DNA from: Tridacna crocea
Taxonomy: Eukaryota; Mollusca; Bivalvia; Cardiida; Cardiidae
Assembly (NCBI GenBank): GCA_943736015.1
Contig: OX031061.1
Location: 65,416,192-65,480,191, forward strand
Length of the DNA stretch: 64,000 nucleotides
Direction: 5' to 3'
Of this stretch, positions 20,013 to 30,146 are shown piece after piece. The notes under the pieces were generated by a model. That model saw only the letters and a list, made by a program, of their open reading frames with translations, did not search any database and was not told the DNA's origin. Position 1 is the first letter of the stretch. Each line of letters begins with the position of its first letter. A program made the translations under genes and the position numbers.

Positions 20013-20234
20013 CCCTTTACAGAGGACAAAGATTTGGCCATGTCCAAATGGAAAATATTTGTAGATGACAATATCAGTTGGGCTCACAATATCACATGGT
20101 TTTGATAGGGTAGAAAATATTGTGGGAAATGGAGAAAATGCTGGTGACCAGCATTTTCTCCATTTCCCACAATGTTTTCAAAAAGCTTCTTTCTCAAGGC
20201 AGATAAAAGTTGGCATTGTGTGGTAAGGGGTTAA
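20009..20234 (-). repeat. TTAA-hairpin element, - copy sharing TTAA 20009-20012
   Basis: TTAACCCTTTACAGAGGAC to GTGGTAAGGGGTTAA. Both arms carry the same change, GGGAAATGGAG opposite CTCCATTTCCC, where the family has GGGAAAAGGAG. It forms a tail-to-tail inverted pair with the previous copy. Confidence 0.9.
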
Positions 20235-20369
20235 AAACGCATTCGCTTGGTACAAAAATGGTACTAGTTTTGTTTATCTGCCTGATTTATAGTAAGTAGA
20301 GATATCACAACATATCACATACAATGGGATCACACTTTGATTACATTCATGGTTTGAGTTTGTTTTTTA

Positions 20370-20703
20370 AAGGCCCACTAAAGGCCAGTAGATTTAAATC
20401 ATTCCATTTAAAAGTATGGAAAATTTAGTGGAGATGACAATCTGCTATCTTGCTTGTGGGACACATGTTAGTAGCTAGCAGAAAAAAAGAATTTTAAAAT
20501 CAGGCAAAAAGTAAACAAAAGCTACCTGGCAGGTTTTAACCTTGTTTCAAAATTATCTCTCTGTCAGCGAAATCATCTCTCTTGGACCGATCGCACAATG
20601 ATGGATGTCATCTTCACAGTGCTTTTTGAATGGTATGATATAAATTGAAAAATATTTTAACAAGCCATTTGTTTACTTTTGACCTTTATTGTCACTTTAA
20701 CCT
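20370..20703 (+). repeat. R8 repeat, copy without the internal insertion
   Basis: GCCCACTAAAGGCCAG, CAGGCAAAAAGTAAACAAAAG, CTACCTGGCAGGTTTTAACC, GTCATCTTCACAGTGC then directly GGTATGATATAAATTG and CCTTTATTGTCACTTTAA. This is the empty-site counterpart of 16045-16690. Confidence 0.8.
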
Positions 20704-20939
20704 TTAACCATCAATCCATTACCACACAATCCCTACTTTTGACGACCCTGAGAAAGAAGCCTTTAGAAAACATTGTTGGAAAAGGAGAAAATGCTGGTAA
20801 CCAGCATTTTCTCCTTTTCCCACAATGTTTTCTACCCTTCATAAAACGAGTTAACAATTTTCTGTCACTTATATTTTGTTGTCTGCCAGTGCTTTCAATT
20901 TGGGCAAATCTAAAATTTTGTCGTCTGGGAATGAGTTAA
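20704..20939 (+). repeat. TTAA-hairpin element, + copy at the end of R8
   Basis: CCATTACCACACAATCCC to CTGGGAATGAGTTAA; core GCTGGTAACCAGC. Confidence 0.85.
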
Positions 20940-21110
20940 ATAGAGAATGATCAACTGGTTGTGTGTAATATTAAAAATTTTTCTCTAGAATGGGGTTGTA
21001 ATGCAGTTGGAAAAACTTGATTTGAAAGGATGAGTTTTCTAACCACAACAAATCCCAATTGAGTGACAGATTTTTATTATCGCACACAACCAGTACTGGT
21101 TGTCCTATTT
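20940..21110. repeat. H4 element
   Basis: Inverted ends GATCAACTGGTTGTGTG and CACACAACCAGTACTGG; inside are ATGGGGTTGTAATGCAGTTG and TTGAGTGACAGATTT. Same order as 30147-30617. Confidence 0.75.
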
Positions 21111-21284
21111 ATTATATTCCTAATTCAATTTTTTTTATTCCAATTGTTTTAAAGAATGGTTTCAAATGAGGAAGGTAGGGAAAAAGTAGTTCTGGCAAAT
21201 ATTCTAAAAATATCTTCACTAGTGATGATACCATATCATTTATCATCCTTAGTGATGTTAGGAAGGCGGAAGGGATATCGTTTT

Positions 21285-21430
21285 AGGGTTGTCCATCTGT
21301 TTGTCTGTTCGAGTGAGTATCTCCATAATACCATTGGACGGAATTTGTGAAACGTTATATATGTGTACAATAACCCATTCTGCCGAGACACTTTTTTTGT
21401 TTAATTCAATGCAAAATGGCCGACTGGGGG
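21285..21430. repeat. GTTTGTCTGTTCGAG repeat
   Basis: GGTTGTCCATCTGTTTGTC, CATTGGACGGAATTTGTG and TAACCCATTCTGCCGAG; the head resembles the repeats at 3960 and 51510. Confidence 0.4.
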
Positions 21431-21569
21431 GGAATATCATTTCAACAAAATTGTTTGTTTACTGTGAAATCCCAGTAATTTATTGAAAAGAATATCATAA
21501 ATTGTAATAGTTTTTGTCTTATTTGTAGAGCTTGAAGGTATGAGGTGGGTGTATCTAGTGGCTTTATGG

Positions 21570-21806
21570 ATAACCCTTCACCATACAATCTCGAATATTA
21601 ATAACATTGAGAAAGATAGCTTTTGAAAAAATTGTGGTAAAAGGAGAAAATGCTGGTAAGCAGCATTTTATCCTTTTTCTCACAATATTTTTCTATTTGT
21701 CAGGAAAAATTTCATAATTCATAATGACATTGTATTTTGTCATCTGGAAATGATTTCAATTTAGAATTGCCCAAATGGTTTTTTTTTGGTTGATTGGTAA
21801 AGAGTA
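21570..21806 (+). repeat. TTAA-hairpin element, + copy
   Basis: ATAACCCTTCACCATACAAT to GATTGGTAAAGAGTAAG; core GCTGGTAAGCAGC. Confidence 0.8.
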
Positions 21807-22616
21807 AGAGGTGCTCAGGTTAGGATCTTATCAAAACAAAATGAGTTATTTGATGAAGGACTTAGTCCATGTGTGTTAGTTGTTTTCATATACTATAATG
21901 ACTATAATGGGGGGGGGGGGCATTCCTGTTAATTAAATTATCTCCCTTGCCAGATAAAGACGGAATGTAACCAAATAACACAGTGGTCCTTTCAACTGTA
22001 TATTCCTTTGTTTTTATCCTTGGTTCCCTTAGGGATGTTGCAATAATTATAAAAATGATTTATTAGGTCTGTTTAAAGTCCACATGTAATTCAATTCAAA
22101 TTCTGTTCTTAATCACCAAAAACATCATATATATGGATTTGAAAAACAATCTAACTGGATTTACTTAAAATATTGTTTAGGGAAAGTAGCTGTTCGGCGC
22201 TAAGAAAATCAAGGATAAAGTCCATGTAATTCCCATATCAGGACTAATGTATTACTGGAGAAGAATCAAGGGAAATAACTGAAGAATGGCCCTCATTGTT
22301 GTATTGTTCTTTTTCTTCATATTTAGAAATATTTTTTCTAGATCTATATCTATTCTCTACAAAATGTAAATTATTCTACCGTCTTATTAAATAGTTTCCT
22401 GCATTAATTGACTATGAAAATAAGTACATGTACAGTATTTATTACTTGAAAGTGTTTTCACTGTTGGTTTTGGATTTTTGATGTTAAGATTTTTGATTTC
22501 CCTTTTGTCACATTGTTGTCAGAAATTATCCTTTGGAAATCAGAAAGATATCTTGTAAATTACGAAATCTAATTGTTGTTTAAATCTTTACGTAAACTGT
22601 AAAATCTAAATGTTGT
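21807..22616. other. Unassigned spacer with G-run
   Basis: A G-run at 21909-21920 is followed by TTATCTCCCTTGCC, a motif I recall as frequent in molluscs. No exon or listed repeat was recognised. Confidence 0.4.
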
Positions 22617-22842
22617 TTAACTCTTTACCAAACAACAAAATTTTAGACAGGTCCAAATTAAAAGCATTTGCAGATGACAATAAAAGTGAATGAAAATTTG
22701 AAATTTGTTTGGGAAGGGTAGAAAACAATGTGGGAAAAGGAGAAATTACTGGTGAATAACATTTTTTCCCTTTTCCCACAATGTTTTCAAAAGGCTTCTT
22801 TCTTACCATTGTAAAAAGTTGGCATTGTGTGGTAAAGGTTTA
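22617..22842 (-). repeat. TTAA-hairpin element, - copy
   Basis: TTAACTCTTTACCAAACAAC to GTGGTAAAGGTTTAA. The centre is altered to ATTACTGGTGAATAAC. Confidence 0.88.
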
Positions 22843-23068
22843 ACTCTTTACCTCACAATCCCGACTTTTAACGACACTGAAATAGAAGCCTTTTGAAAAC
22901 ATGGTGGGAAAATGAGAAAATGCTGGTAACCAGCATTTTCTCCTTTTCCCACAATGTTTTCCACCCTGCTGGAAACAAATTTCAATTTTTGAGTTACATA
23001 TAATTTGTCGTCTTCAAGTGCTTTCAATTTGGACCAGTCTACAATTTTGTCGTTTGGTAAAGGGTTAA
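22839..23068 (+). repeat. TTAA-hairpin element, + copy, head-to-head with previous
   Basis: TTAACTCTTTACCTCACAAT to GTTTGGTAAAGGGTTAA. It shares TTAA 22839-22842 with the - copy, making a roughly 450-bp inverted repeat in addition to the two internal hairpins. Confidence 0.9.
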
Positions 23069-23136
23069 AGATAAATTAAGACTTGAAGATGATACTTCAC
23101 TTGCCGTGTTTGTCAGTATTTTTTACTTGGCTGTTT

Positions 23137-23300
23137 TTAACCCATTACCACACAATCCCTACTTTTATGACCCTGAGAAAGAAGCCTTCAGATAACATTG
23201 TGGGAAAAGGAGAAAATGCTGGTAACCCTTTCCAATAATTTTTTCGAAAGCTTTCTTTCACAGGGTCGTCAGAAGTCACGATTGTTTCGTAAAGGGCTAA
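23137..23300. repeat. TTAA-hairpin hybrid with two left-type ends
   Basis: TTAACCCATTACCACACAAT and CCCTGAGAAAGAAGCC on the left; on the right CTTTCTTTCACAGGGTCGTC and TCGTAAAGGGCTAA, which is the same end inverted. The centre is shortened (GCTGGTAACCC). It may be a fold-back derivative. Confidence 0.75.
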
Positions 23301-24384
23301 TAGGATGGCATTATTTAGGAAAGGACTAATTAAGTCAACAATTTTTTATTAGATCTAGTTCTAGGCTTTGTAAGGGAACATTTGCACCATGTTTTGTTAT
23401 AGTTCACAGTCAAACTGTACGTTTTTTGTTGTACAAAAGTTTTGTGTTGTTCGTATTATGTGGATTAAAGGGATCTGTGAGATCCATTATCGAAAGAACG
23501 AGTTTGTCCTGCAATTTCCTTTTTTTTTTAACCTATTTAAGTAAAATCTATATCAGTTCACAAAATGATAAATTTTCTATTTATTTATTGTCACCATCAT
23601 TTGCCCAGAGATGCCAACCATTCAGATTTTTGCAGAATCATACCGATCTTAAAGTCTGATTTCTGCCTTACTATCTTTGGCGTAGAAATTCCAACAAATT
23701 CTGACGAAGAACAATTTTCAATGGTGCGTAAAAACCAAAAGTAATACACTTCCTTATTATGCAAGGGGGAGTAGCCTGATTACAGATAAATAAGAGTAAC
23801 TTCCCTTTGACAGACTGGTTTACTGTATTTTGTCCGAAAGTTCCTCATAAACCCAACAAGTCAATAGACTAAATGGCTGCCCCAGGCAAAGAATGTCGTA
23901 TCGTGCAGAATTTTTTTCCACAAATATATCAATCTATGGCCTGTTCTCAAGCCATCTAGTGAAGGGAAGAAGTGGTTATGTAAGTGTGCTATTTGACCAC
24001 ATGTCTGTGGTAAGTCTATTCACAAATAAAAGTATATTTTAAGTTCATGTACATGGGGTGATAAAGAAAGATCGAGAACTACCTCATTATTTTGATAAAT
24101 ACTACACTTGGATTTACAAAATTTTGCATAAGTGAGCATCAATTATCTGGTGACTGACTCAAGCTTTCAAATGTCGTCATGGTAAATGTCGTCAAGGTTA
24201 AGTATGACGTCATCTTAATGACGTCATATACTGCATTAGTAGACGCTTTATTTGAGCCGAGAGATATCATAAAGTTTTAAATTAATCCCGAAAAGTATTT
24301 ATCGGAAATCAAAAGCGATTTAGAACCAATTAAAGGGGGCTCTGAGAAATCTCCAGAAATCTGATATTTGTACATGGATCGAAC
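23301..24384. other. Unassigned spacer
   Basis: No recognised repeat or exon apart from the CRE palindrome at 24203. Confidence 0.35.
24203..24228. promoter_or_regulatory. Paired CRE palindrome
   Basis: TATGACGTCAT, CTTA, ATGACGTCATA: perfect 11-bp inverted arms, each holding the TGACGTCA octamer bound by ATF/CREB-type bZIP factors. A further ATGTCGTCAAGG lies just upstream. No gene start was recognised nearby. Confidence 0.45.
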
Positions 24385-24815
24385 TGGTTTAGACAAGAGA
24401 ATGATATTGTTAAAGATGACCCAGTCACAGACAAAATCATAACGGCTGTAGAGCAGCATGTAAAACAAGATCACCGAGATACTGCCAAGAAAATAGTTTA
24501 TACATTTGACCTTTTATATAGAAGTGCCAAGGAGATTTTGATGCGGAATCTTGGAATGGCGCGTAATTAATTACACAATGTGGGTACCTTGGCAACTGAC
24601 GCCCGAGCAAATCGGGGTTAGGGTCGAAATCTTTAAAGAAATTTCTGAATGCATTAGGGCAGAGGGGTCAAACTTTACTGATCGTATTGCAACATGCTAT
24701 GAAGGATAGGCACACTTTAACAAGACTGAATCTTAACAACAAAGCAGCATTTTTAAACATTCAACAGGGCCTTCCGCTGGAAAAGCTAACCTTTCTGGAC
24801 AGCGACTCTGAAGAT
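24385..24815 (+). pseudogene. Mariner-family transposase pseudogene
   Basis: Three stretches align by eye with mariner transposases in the right order. WFRQENDIVKDDPVTD recalls the WFxxFkxGxxxxeDDPRxGRP motif. HRDTAKKIVYTFDLLY to LMRNLGM is the second helix-turn-helix. WVPWQLTPEQIGVRVEI is the WVPHxLTxxQ signature, followed by AEGSNFTDRIAT. The segment where intact enzymes have TGDETW reads TCYEG-stop, so the first catalytic Asp is lost, and residues resembling the downstream KHxxxP..SAGK block follow. One TAA at 24568, a frameshift before WVP and stops at 24706 and beyond make it dead. Terminal inverted repeats were not identified; cDNA-like reading on + only. Confidence 0.78.
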
Positions 24816-24885
24816 TGATTTATATTGTCTAGTATTTTGTACAACATTATGGTAAATACACCATTGAAATTCCAACAAAGAATAC

Positions 24886-25105
24886 TAACCCTATACAGCA
24901 TGACAAAATTTTAGACCTGTCTTAATAGAAAGCATTAATTTTGCAGATGACATTTTTAATGTAGCTCATATGAAATTATTTTTCTTTGATTGGGTAGAAA
25001 ACGTGGGAAAAGGAGAAAACGCTGGTAACCATTCTCCTTTCCCCACAATGTTTTCAAAAGCCTCTTTCAGGGACATTAAGTCATCATTGTGTGGCAAAGG
25101 GTTAA
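24886..25105 (-). repeat. TTAA-hairpin element, - copy
   Basis: CTAACCCTATACAGCATG to GTGGCAAAGGGTTAA. The right arm is shortened (GCTGGTAACCATTCTCC). Confidence 0.8.
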
Positions 25106-25310
25106 CTCTTTAACCTCTCAACAAATTTTAGACTTGTTCACATTGAAGGCATTTAAAAATTAATCAAATGATGGACTTAGTGAAAGAAGAAAACATTGTG
25201 GGAAAAGCAGAAAATGCTGGTAACAAGCATTTTCTCCTTTTCCCACAGTGCTTTCAAAAGCTGTCTACTTCATGGACGTTAAAAATTGGGATTATGAGTT
25301 AAAGCGTTTA
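25102..25310 (-). repeat. TTAA-hairpin element, - copy sharing TTAA 25102-25105
   Basis: TTAACTCTTTAACCTCTC, GACTTGTTCACATTGAAGGC, core GCTGGTAACAAGC, end ATTATGAGTTAAAGCG. Confidence 0.8.
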
Positions 25311-25315
25311 AAAAA

Positions 25316-25517
25316 TAACTCTTTACCAGACAACAAAATTTAGACCAGTTCAAATTGAAAGCATTTGCAGATGACAGAATTTCTTTGACACAAACATAGG
25401 AACTGGCTATGGTAAGGGTAGAAAACCTTGTGGGAAGAGGAGAAAATGCTGGTCACAATGTTTCGGAAGACCTCTTTCTCAGGGTCGTTCAAAGTCGGTA
25501 TTTTGTGGTAAAATATT
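25316..25517 (-). repeat. TTAA-hairpin element, - copy with arm deletion
   Basis: ATAACTCTTTACCAGACAAC to TTGTGGTAAAATATTAA. The sequence jumps from GCTGGTCA to CAATGTTTCGG, losing most of the right arm. Confidence 0.75.
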
Positions 25518-26317
25518 AAAATTAAAAAAAAGCGTAAAAGGTATGAAGACACAAATGTTGTTAAAACTTTATTGCATAAATAAAAAAATATTTGATTGAG
25601 TGTATTTCAACGAAATATGAGATTTTCAAACAAATTGTTTTTATAATTTCAAGCATCAAAAAACCTGCCGAAGGAAAGAAAATGTAAATGAATCGAAAAG
25701 GCAATAAACAACAAAATGTTAAGAATCTAACAGTCTCTCACACTGCGTTCTCCTATGTCACGTATTCATGACAGCAGATAAGGATCAGGCTTCTGTGTAA
25801 TCTGATCTCAATCTGCTCTCTATTTTATTCAGCAGCTATTATTTGTTACCCAATGCTCACACATGTGCCAAGGTATTTTCCACAAACATGGCCGAAATTA
25901 CTAAAACAAAGTTTACAGTTCTGTTTACCAGAGGGTAAAGAGTGACATAGTCGTTTTACTGATAGGACTAATTGCCATCGTAAAAAATGTACGTCTTCAT
26001 CGATTTATAATCCAGGGAAGCAACTCTGTTGTTGAACTGGCCACCGTTGTATACCGTGTATTACAACAGGCACAAGCTAATCGTACCGTGCCCTGTGATT
26101 GGATAATTGATACAGCCAATGAAACGGCTCGAAACATATATCGAGTAACCTGACAATGTGCTCAGTTGACTTTATTTCATTCTTAGTTTGATTATTATGT
26201 TATTAATAAATAATAGAATACAGGTATTCATAGAGCATAATTTATAACTTTCAGATAAAAGGACCTTTTCCATCTAGAATGATCTTTTTTTTTTAATAAA
26301 AAGGAGAGGGAAATATG
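25518..26317. other. Unassigned spacer
   Basis: No repeat or exon recognised. GAAACGGCTCG and CGTACCGTGCCCTGTGATTG lie in a slightly GC-richer part (26000-26150). Confidence 0.35.
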
Positions 26318-26492
26318 AACATTTCATTGTGAGAAAAGGAGAAACTACTTGTAACAAGCAATTTCTCCTTTTCTCACAAATTTTTCTACCCTATATAGTA
26401 CTTATTTTCAATTTAAATGCTCTTTAAAATGTCGTCTGCAATTTGTTTCAATTTGGACTAGTCTAAAATTTGGTCGTCTGGTAATGGGTTAA
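26318..26492 (+). repeat. TTAA-hairpin element, left end missing, GCTTGTTAC-like core
   Basis: CATTGTGAGAAAAGGAG, core ACTACTTGTAACAAGCAAT, right arm, GTTTCAATTTGGACTAG, then CTGGTAATGGGTTAA. Confidence 0.8.
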
Positions 26493-27347
26493 TTAGATAC
26501 TTTTATTTCAAATCCTCTCTAAATTCTTTATTCATTTAATTTTTTGACTATTAGACATCTGAACAACTGAGTAATACATAAATATTCGGCAAGCAATTTC
26601 CCCCCCCCCTTTTAATTTTTTTCCCCCAAACAGTTGTTAGTAAATGTTGAAACATGCTTCTTTATTCCTTACAAAACAAAGAAATATTAAATGTTAAGGG
26701 AGAATTAAATGATAATTACGACACCACATGTGTTTTATTGCCCCTAGGCTTATCTCTGCAGGCTTCTTGAAAGGGACAACAGACTTTAATCTTTGAGAAT
26801 TGCAAACCTACAATTCAATTTATAAGATAATTGATTATCTTATTACCCTTTCTGCTTTATCAAGTACAAACTTGTGCATTATATTTGTTATTTTGATGTT
26901 AATTTTTTTAAGTAAAAGTTCAACGTCAGCACTTGAAAATTTTTAATGTATTCATTAATTTAGCTTTTATTATAAACATAATAATCAAATAATACTCTTA
27001 TAATCATTAACATTTTTTTTTTTTCTATCAAATTTTAGACATTCAGCTATTGTTTGTTGAAATGATACCATGCATAAGTAATTATATTATGATCACAAAA
27101 CAATCACTTTAAAAGACAGTAATATTAAAAATTATTTTCATAGCTATTGCTTTTTACACCAACCAAAAACATACACACAAAATCAAGAGACGCTACTCTA
27201 AGTTACTACTTGCACAGTTACCTCGCATAATACGGGCAGAATTCGCCCCGTTTCGATTAGCCTGTACCGGTCCCTATACACGTAGTGTATCAGGGGAGGT
27301 AACCAGTCTACTCTGTTGTTTACAGTCCAAAATTTGTCTGCTTTCAA
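26493..27347. other. Unassigned AT-rich spacer
   Basis: Long A/T runs, C-run at 26600-26609. The 27225-27310 part is GC-richer (CCTGTACCGGTCCC, CACGTAGTGTATCAGGGGAGG) and directly precedes the transposase remnant, so it may be that element's 5' flank. Confidence 0.35.
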
Positions 27348-27592
27348 ACATGGATCTGCGAGGCAAAGATCTGACAGCTTCACAAAAAGAATTAATTGTT
27401 CTTCTAAATTAGGATGGTAAAAACAAGTCTGAAATTGCCAAGTTACTACAAAGAAGTAGATTTATGTAAATCTAAAAAAATTATAGAGAGTAGACAAAAG
27501 GAAAATATCGAAAATTTCAAAGATAAAGGGAGGAAGGGAATGTGGATGGAAAAGTAAACCATCTAACCGGACAATTATTTCGACTACAGTTG
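27348..27592 (+). pseudogene. Tc1-like transposase N-terminal remnant (probable)
   Basis: Starting at the ATG near 27351 the + strand reads RGKDLTASQKELIVLL, stop, DGKNKSEIAKLLQRS, then after a frame change IIESRQKENIENFKDKGRKG. This is the order of a Tc1/mariner-type N-terminus: a first helix-turn-helix followed by a basic linker of the type that precedes the GRP(R/K) motif. Stops and frame shifts show decay. It is cut at about 27592 by a truncated SINE, so the DDE catalytic domain is absent. Family assignment rests on the helix-turn-helix pattern only. Confidence 0.5.
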
Positions 27593-27731
27593 AGTGGGAA
27601 AGCAGCCAGTGGCTTGGAAAGAATATTGTGCGGAGTTCTGGTTTAAAAAAAAATCCATGAAAGCATGCATTGTTACTTTGGCCGTCGCACTATATATTTG
27701 GAATAACGTTAAAAACGGCGTTAAACACCAT
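27593..27731 (+). repeat. tRNA-derived SINE, 3' half
   Basis: GTGGGAAAGCAGCCAGTGGC, GAAAGCATGCATTGTTACT, and AAAACGGCGTTAAACACC. It is 5'-truncated and followed at once by a TTAA-hairpin end. Confidence 0.8.
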
Positions 27732-27946
27732 GAACTCTTTACTACACAATCCCGACGTTTGACGACCCTGAGAAAGAAGGCTTTTGAAAACATTGTGGGA
27801 AAAGAAGAAAATGCTGGTAACCAGCATTTTTTCCTTTTCCCACAATGTTTTCTACACTTCCCAAATCAAAGCTCTATTTATTTTGTCGTCTGCAAATGCA
27901 TTCAAATTGGACTAGTCCAAAATTTTGTCGTCTGATACAGAGTTAA
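27732..27946 (+). repeat. TTAA-hairpin element, + copy
   Basis: AACTCTTTACTACACAATCC to CTGATACAGAGTTAA; core GCTGGTAACCAGC. Confidence 0.85.
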
Positions 27947-27969
27947 ATTAAAAATATCAGTCAGATACA

Positions 27970-28198
27970 TTAACCCTTTACCAGACAATCCCTACTTTTG
28001 ATGCCCCTGAGAAAGAAGCCTTTTGAAAACATGGTGGGAAAAGGAAAAAATGCTGGTAACCAGCATTTTCTCCTTTTCCCACAATGTTTTCTACCCTTCA
28101 GAAAACAAATTTCAAATTTTCAGTCACTTTTGTTTTGTCGTCTGCAAATGCTTTTAATTTGGATCAGTCTAAAATATTGTTGTTTGGTAATGGGTTAA
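27970..28198 (+). repeat. TTAA-hairpin element, + copy
   Basis: TTAACCCTTTACCAGACAAT to TTTGGTAATGGGTTAA. Confidence 0.88.
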
Positions 28199-28286
28199 GT
28201 ACCCTTTTCATAAAACAATGATCATGTAAATTTAACCCAGCTACAATTGACAGCTTCCGTCTCCATTAATATTGGTAATTCGACTG

Positions 28287-28345
28287 TGTAGATCTGGGAT
28301 CAGATTGCAATTCTTGCAAGTCTGATCTTGATCTACGCCGTCCTC
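28287..28345. repeat. H2 palindromic element
   Basis: TGTGTAGATCTGGGATCAG and GTCTGATCTTGATCTACG. Confidence 0.75.
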
Positions 28346-28519
28346 ATAAATTTAACAAGTAACAGCCAACATCTCTTATTATTCGTAATTATTTACTAAT
28401 TTTGTCAAAACATTTGTAAGTGTATATTTATGTATTTATTTCACTGTAAAACTAGAATCAGATGGCTATTTTGACAATTTTGTAATATTCGTAATTATTT
28501 ATGATCTACTTTTCTCAGA

Positions 28520-28576
28520 CCTTGTGGATTAGGGATCGGATTGCACACTGTGCGGCCCGACCCTAATCCACATCGT
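28520..28576. repeat. H2-like palindromic element, variant
   Basis: TGTGGATTAGGGATCGGAT and CCCGACCCTAATCCACA: the arms match each other although both differ from the H2 consensus (GTAGATCAAGATCAG), so the changes are paired. Confidence 0.65.
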
Positions 28577-28764
28577 TTGCAATATTGTATTGAGGCGCGC
28601 TTAGTAACCGATAGGTTTAGAAGTCCAACTGTGAACATGCCATTCTTTTTTTAAAACTTAATCAGTATCTGTCTTCCCATGTTTCCTTCGGAAAACATGA
28701 AATTACTTCATGTGTTACCGACACGCACTTTTTTTAATCTACATACATTCTTTCACATCTCGTG

Positions 28765-28845
28765 GTTATTGTATTTGTATTGGCTATAAATATGTATATT
28801 TAATGCCAAATAAAGATTATGTTATGTTATGTTATGTTATGTTAT
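28765..28845 (+). repeat. Non-LTR retrotransposon 3' end with TTATG tail
   Basis: TTGTATTTGTATTGGC, AATGCCAAATAAAG and then five TTATG-type repeats, a typical 5'-truncated LINE terminus. No coding remnant is attached. Confidence 0.55.
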
Positions 28846-28920
28846 ATTGTGGGGCTGAAAGAGCTAAGTTGATCTACAAACGCTTGAATCACATGGTAAA
28901 ATAATGGCACCTAGTCTACT

Positions 28921-30118
28921 TCAGTTATCCAAAACTCCGTACATTTTATATCTAAGATTTTGTATAAATTTCTTCTCGTGCATAGAAAATAAGCCACAAT
29001 ATGCTTTTGTCACGGTAAATTCAGGAGACCAACTACTTTTCTCAACTGTTAAAACAGCTTCTTTTCCTTCACTGCAGAAAATTTTAACTCGCTCTTTCAC
29101 TTTTCGAAAGTGTTCCAATTCTCTCACAAAGTCACTCCCCTCTTCTGATATTTGTTTCTCGAGTCTTGATAAAGAAAAGTTGTAAATTGCTCGGTCTAGA
29201 TATAAAAACTCGCTAATCTTAGGTTTGTCGTTTTCTTGTAGAAGTTTTCTAGGGTTTGTTCTTTTAGATACATTCTGGTCGATGTATAGAATATCTTTTG
29301 TTTTCCAATGCAATATACGTCTCATGTAAACCATCGACTCGTCAAAACGTTCGGAAATAATAATAAACTTGTATTCCTTGTCTATCTTTTGTAGATATTT
29401 GTCAATTTCTTTCTGTGACCTTTCTAGTGATTTACCAGGAAATAACTCTAAGGGAAAACCGAATTCGACAGCCATACGATTGTTCATCTGCGACTCTTTT
29501 GGATCTGTAGTTTCGTAAGCAAGGGGATTTTCTGCGTATTTTGTTAGAGGGTGTTCACCTTTTATTTTATTTATGCTGCTTTTTATGAAATATTTCACTG
29601 CAGATTGGAACCTTTTCATTGGTTCTCGCACAATTCCGATATACGTCGTGTCTTTTGGCATAAATTTCTGAAACTGTCCACGATTATAGAGCACGTGACA
29701 ACACAGGATATCATAATGTTGACCGGGTGGGGGTGGAACTATGTTGTCCTTCGTCAACGAATTATTGTAGCTTATCACGTTCAACCAGCCGGATTCACCG
29801 TTCGTGTGAGGTAAAACAAACGTCAAGTTTCTGTCAGATCCGAACCGTAAAAACACATTCTGGGCTGTTGAACTCGCTGTCTTGTGTACCTTTAAAAATG
29901 CCACGTGTCTGACTTCTTGCGTCACACCTTTCTTTGACGCAATCTTCTTCTTTTTCGGTTCTCGATTTTCACTTTGCATATCTGCGACACCTTTGAACTT
30001 TTGTCCTTTGTCTGGGGTCCAGGTATCGATGGAATTCCTCCTCGATCTCAACTTTTCATCCTTTGTTACAAGGAGATATGTGGCGTACAGTGCACAAATC
30101 GCCACCAGAACGGCAATT
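28921..30118 (-). CDS. Galactose-3-O-sulfotransferase-like enzyme, terminal exon
   Basis: The exon opens after the acceptor ATATTTCAG (- strand) and encodes 398 residues to a TGA. It starts with a hydrophobic anchor (IAVLVAICALYATYLLV), then a basic stem, then VAFLKVHKTASSTAQNVF around residues 72-88. KTASST is the 5'-phosphosulfate-binding loop for PAPS. IVREPMKRFQSA around 162-173 is the 3'-phosphate-binding segment. Both are in the form typical of the GAL3ST family (cerebroside and glycoprotein Gal-3-O-sulfotransferases). Possible N-glycosylation sites are NLT, NNS, NVS and NFS. The product should be a type II Golgi enzyme that adds sulfate to C3 of galactose. The exon begins one base into a codon, so an upstream exon supplies the start. 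The GTG at 30105 is not a credible initiator. Substrate (lipid or glycan) cannot be decided. Confidence 0.9.
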
Positions 30119-30146
30119 CTGAAATATCACAAACACATAGGGAATT

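Noticed and set aside
30103-30105. GTG as start codon of the sulfotransferase
   Set aside because: Eukaryotic genes very rarely initiate at GTG, and an acceptor with in-frame hydrophobic codons lies directly upstream.
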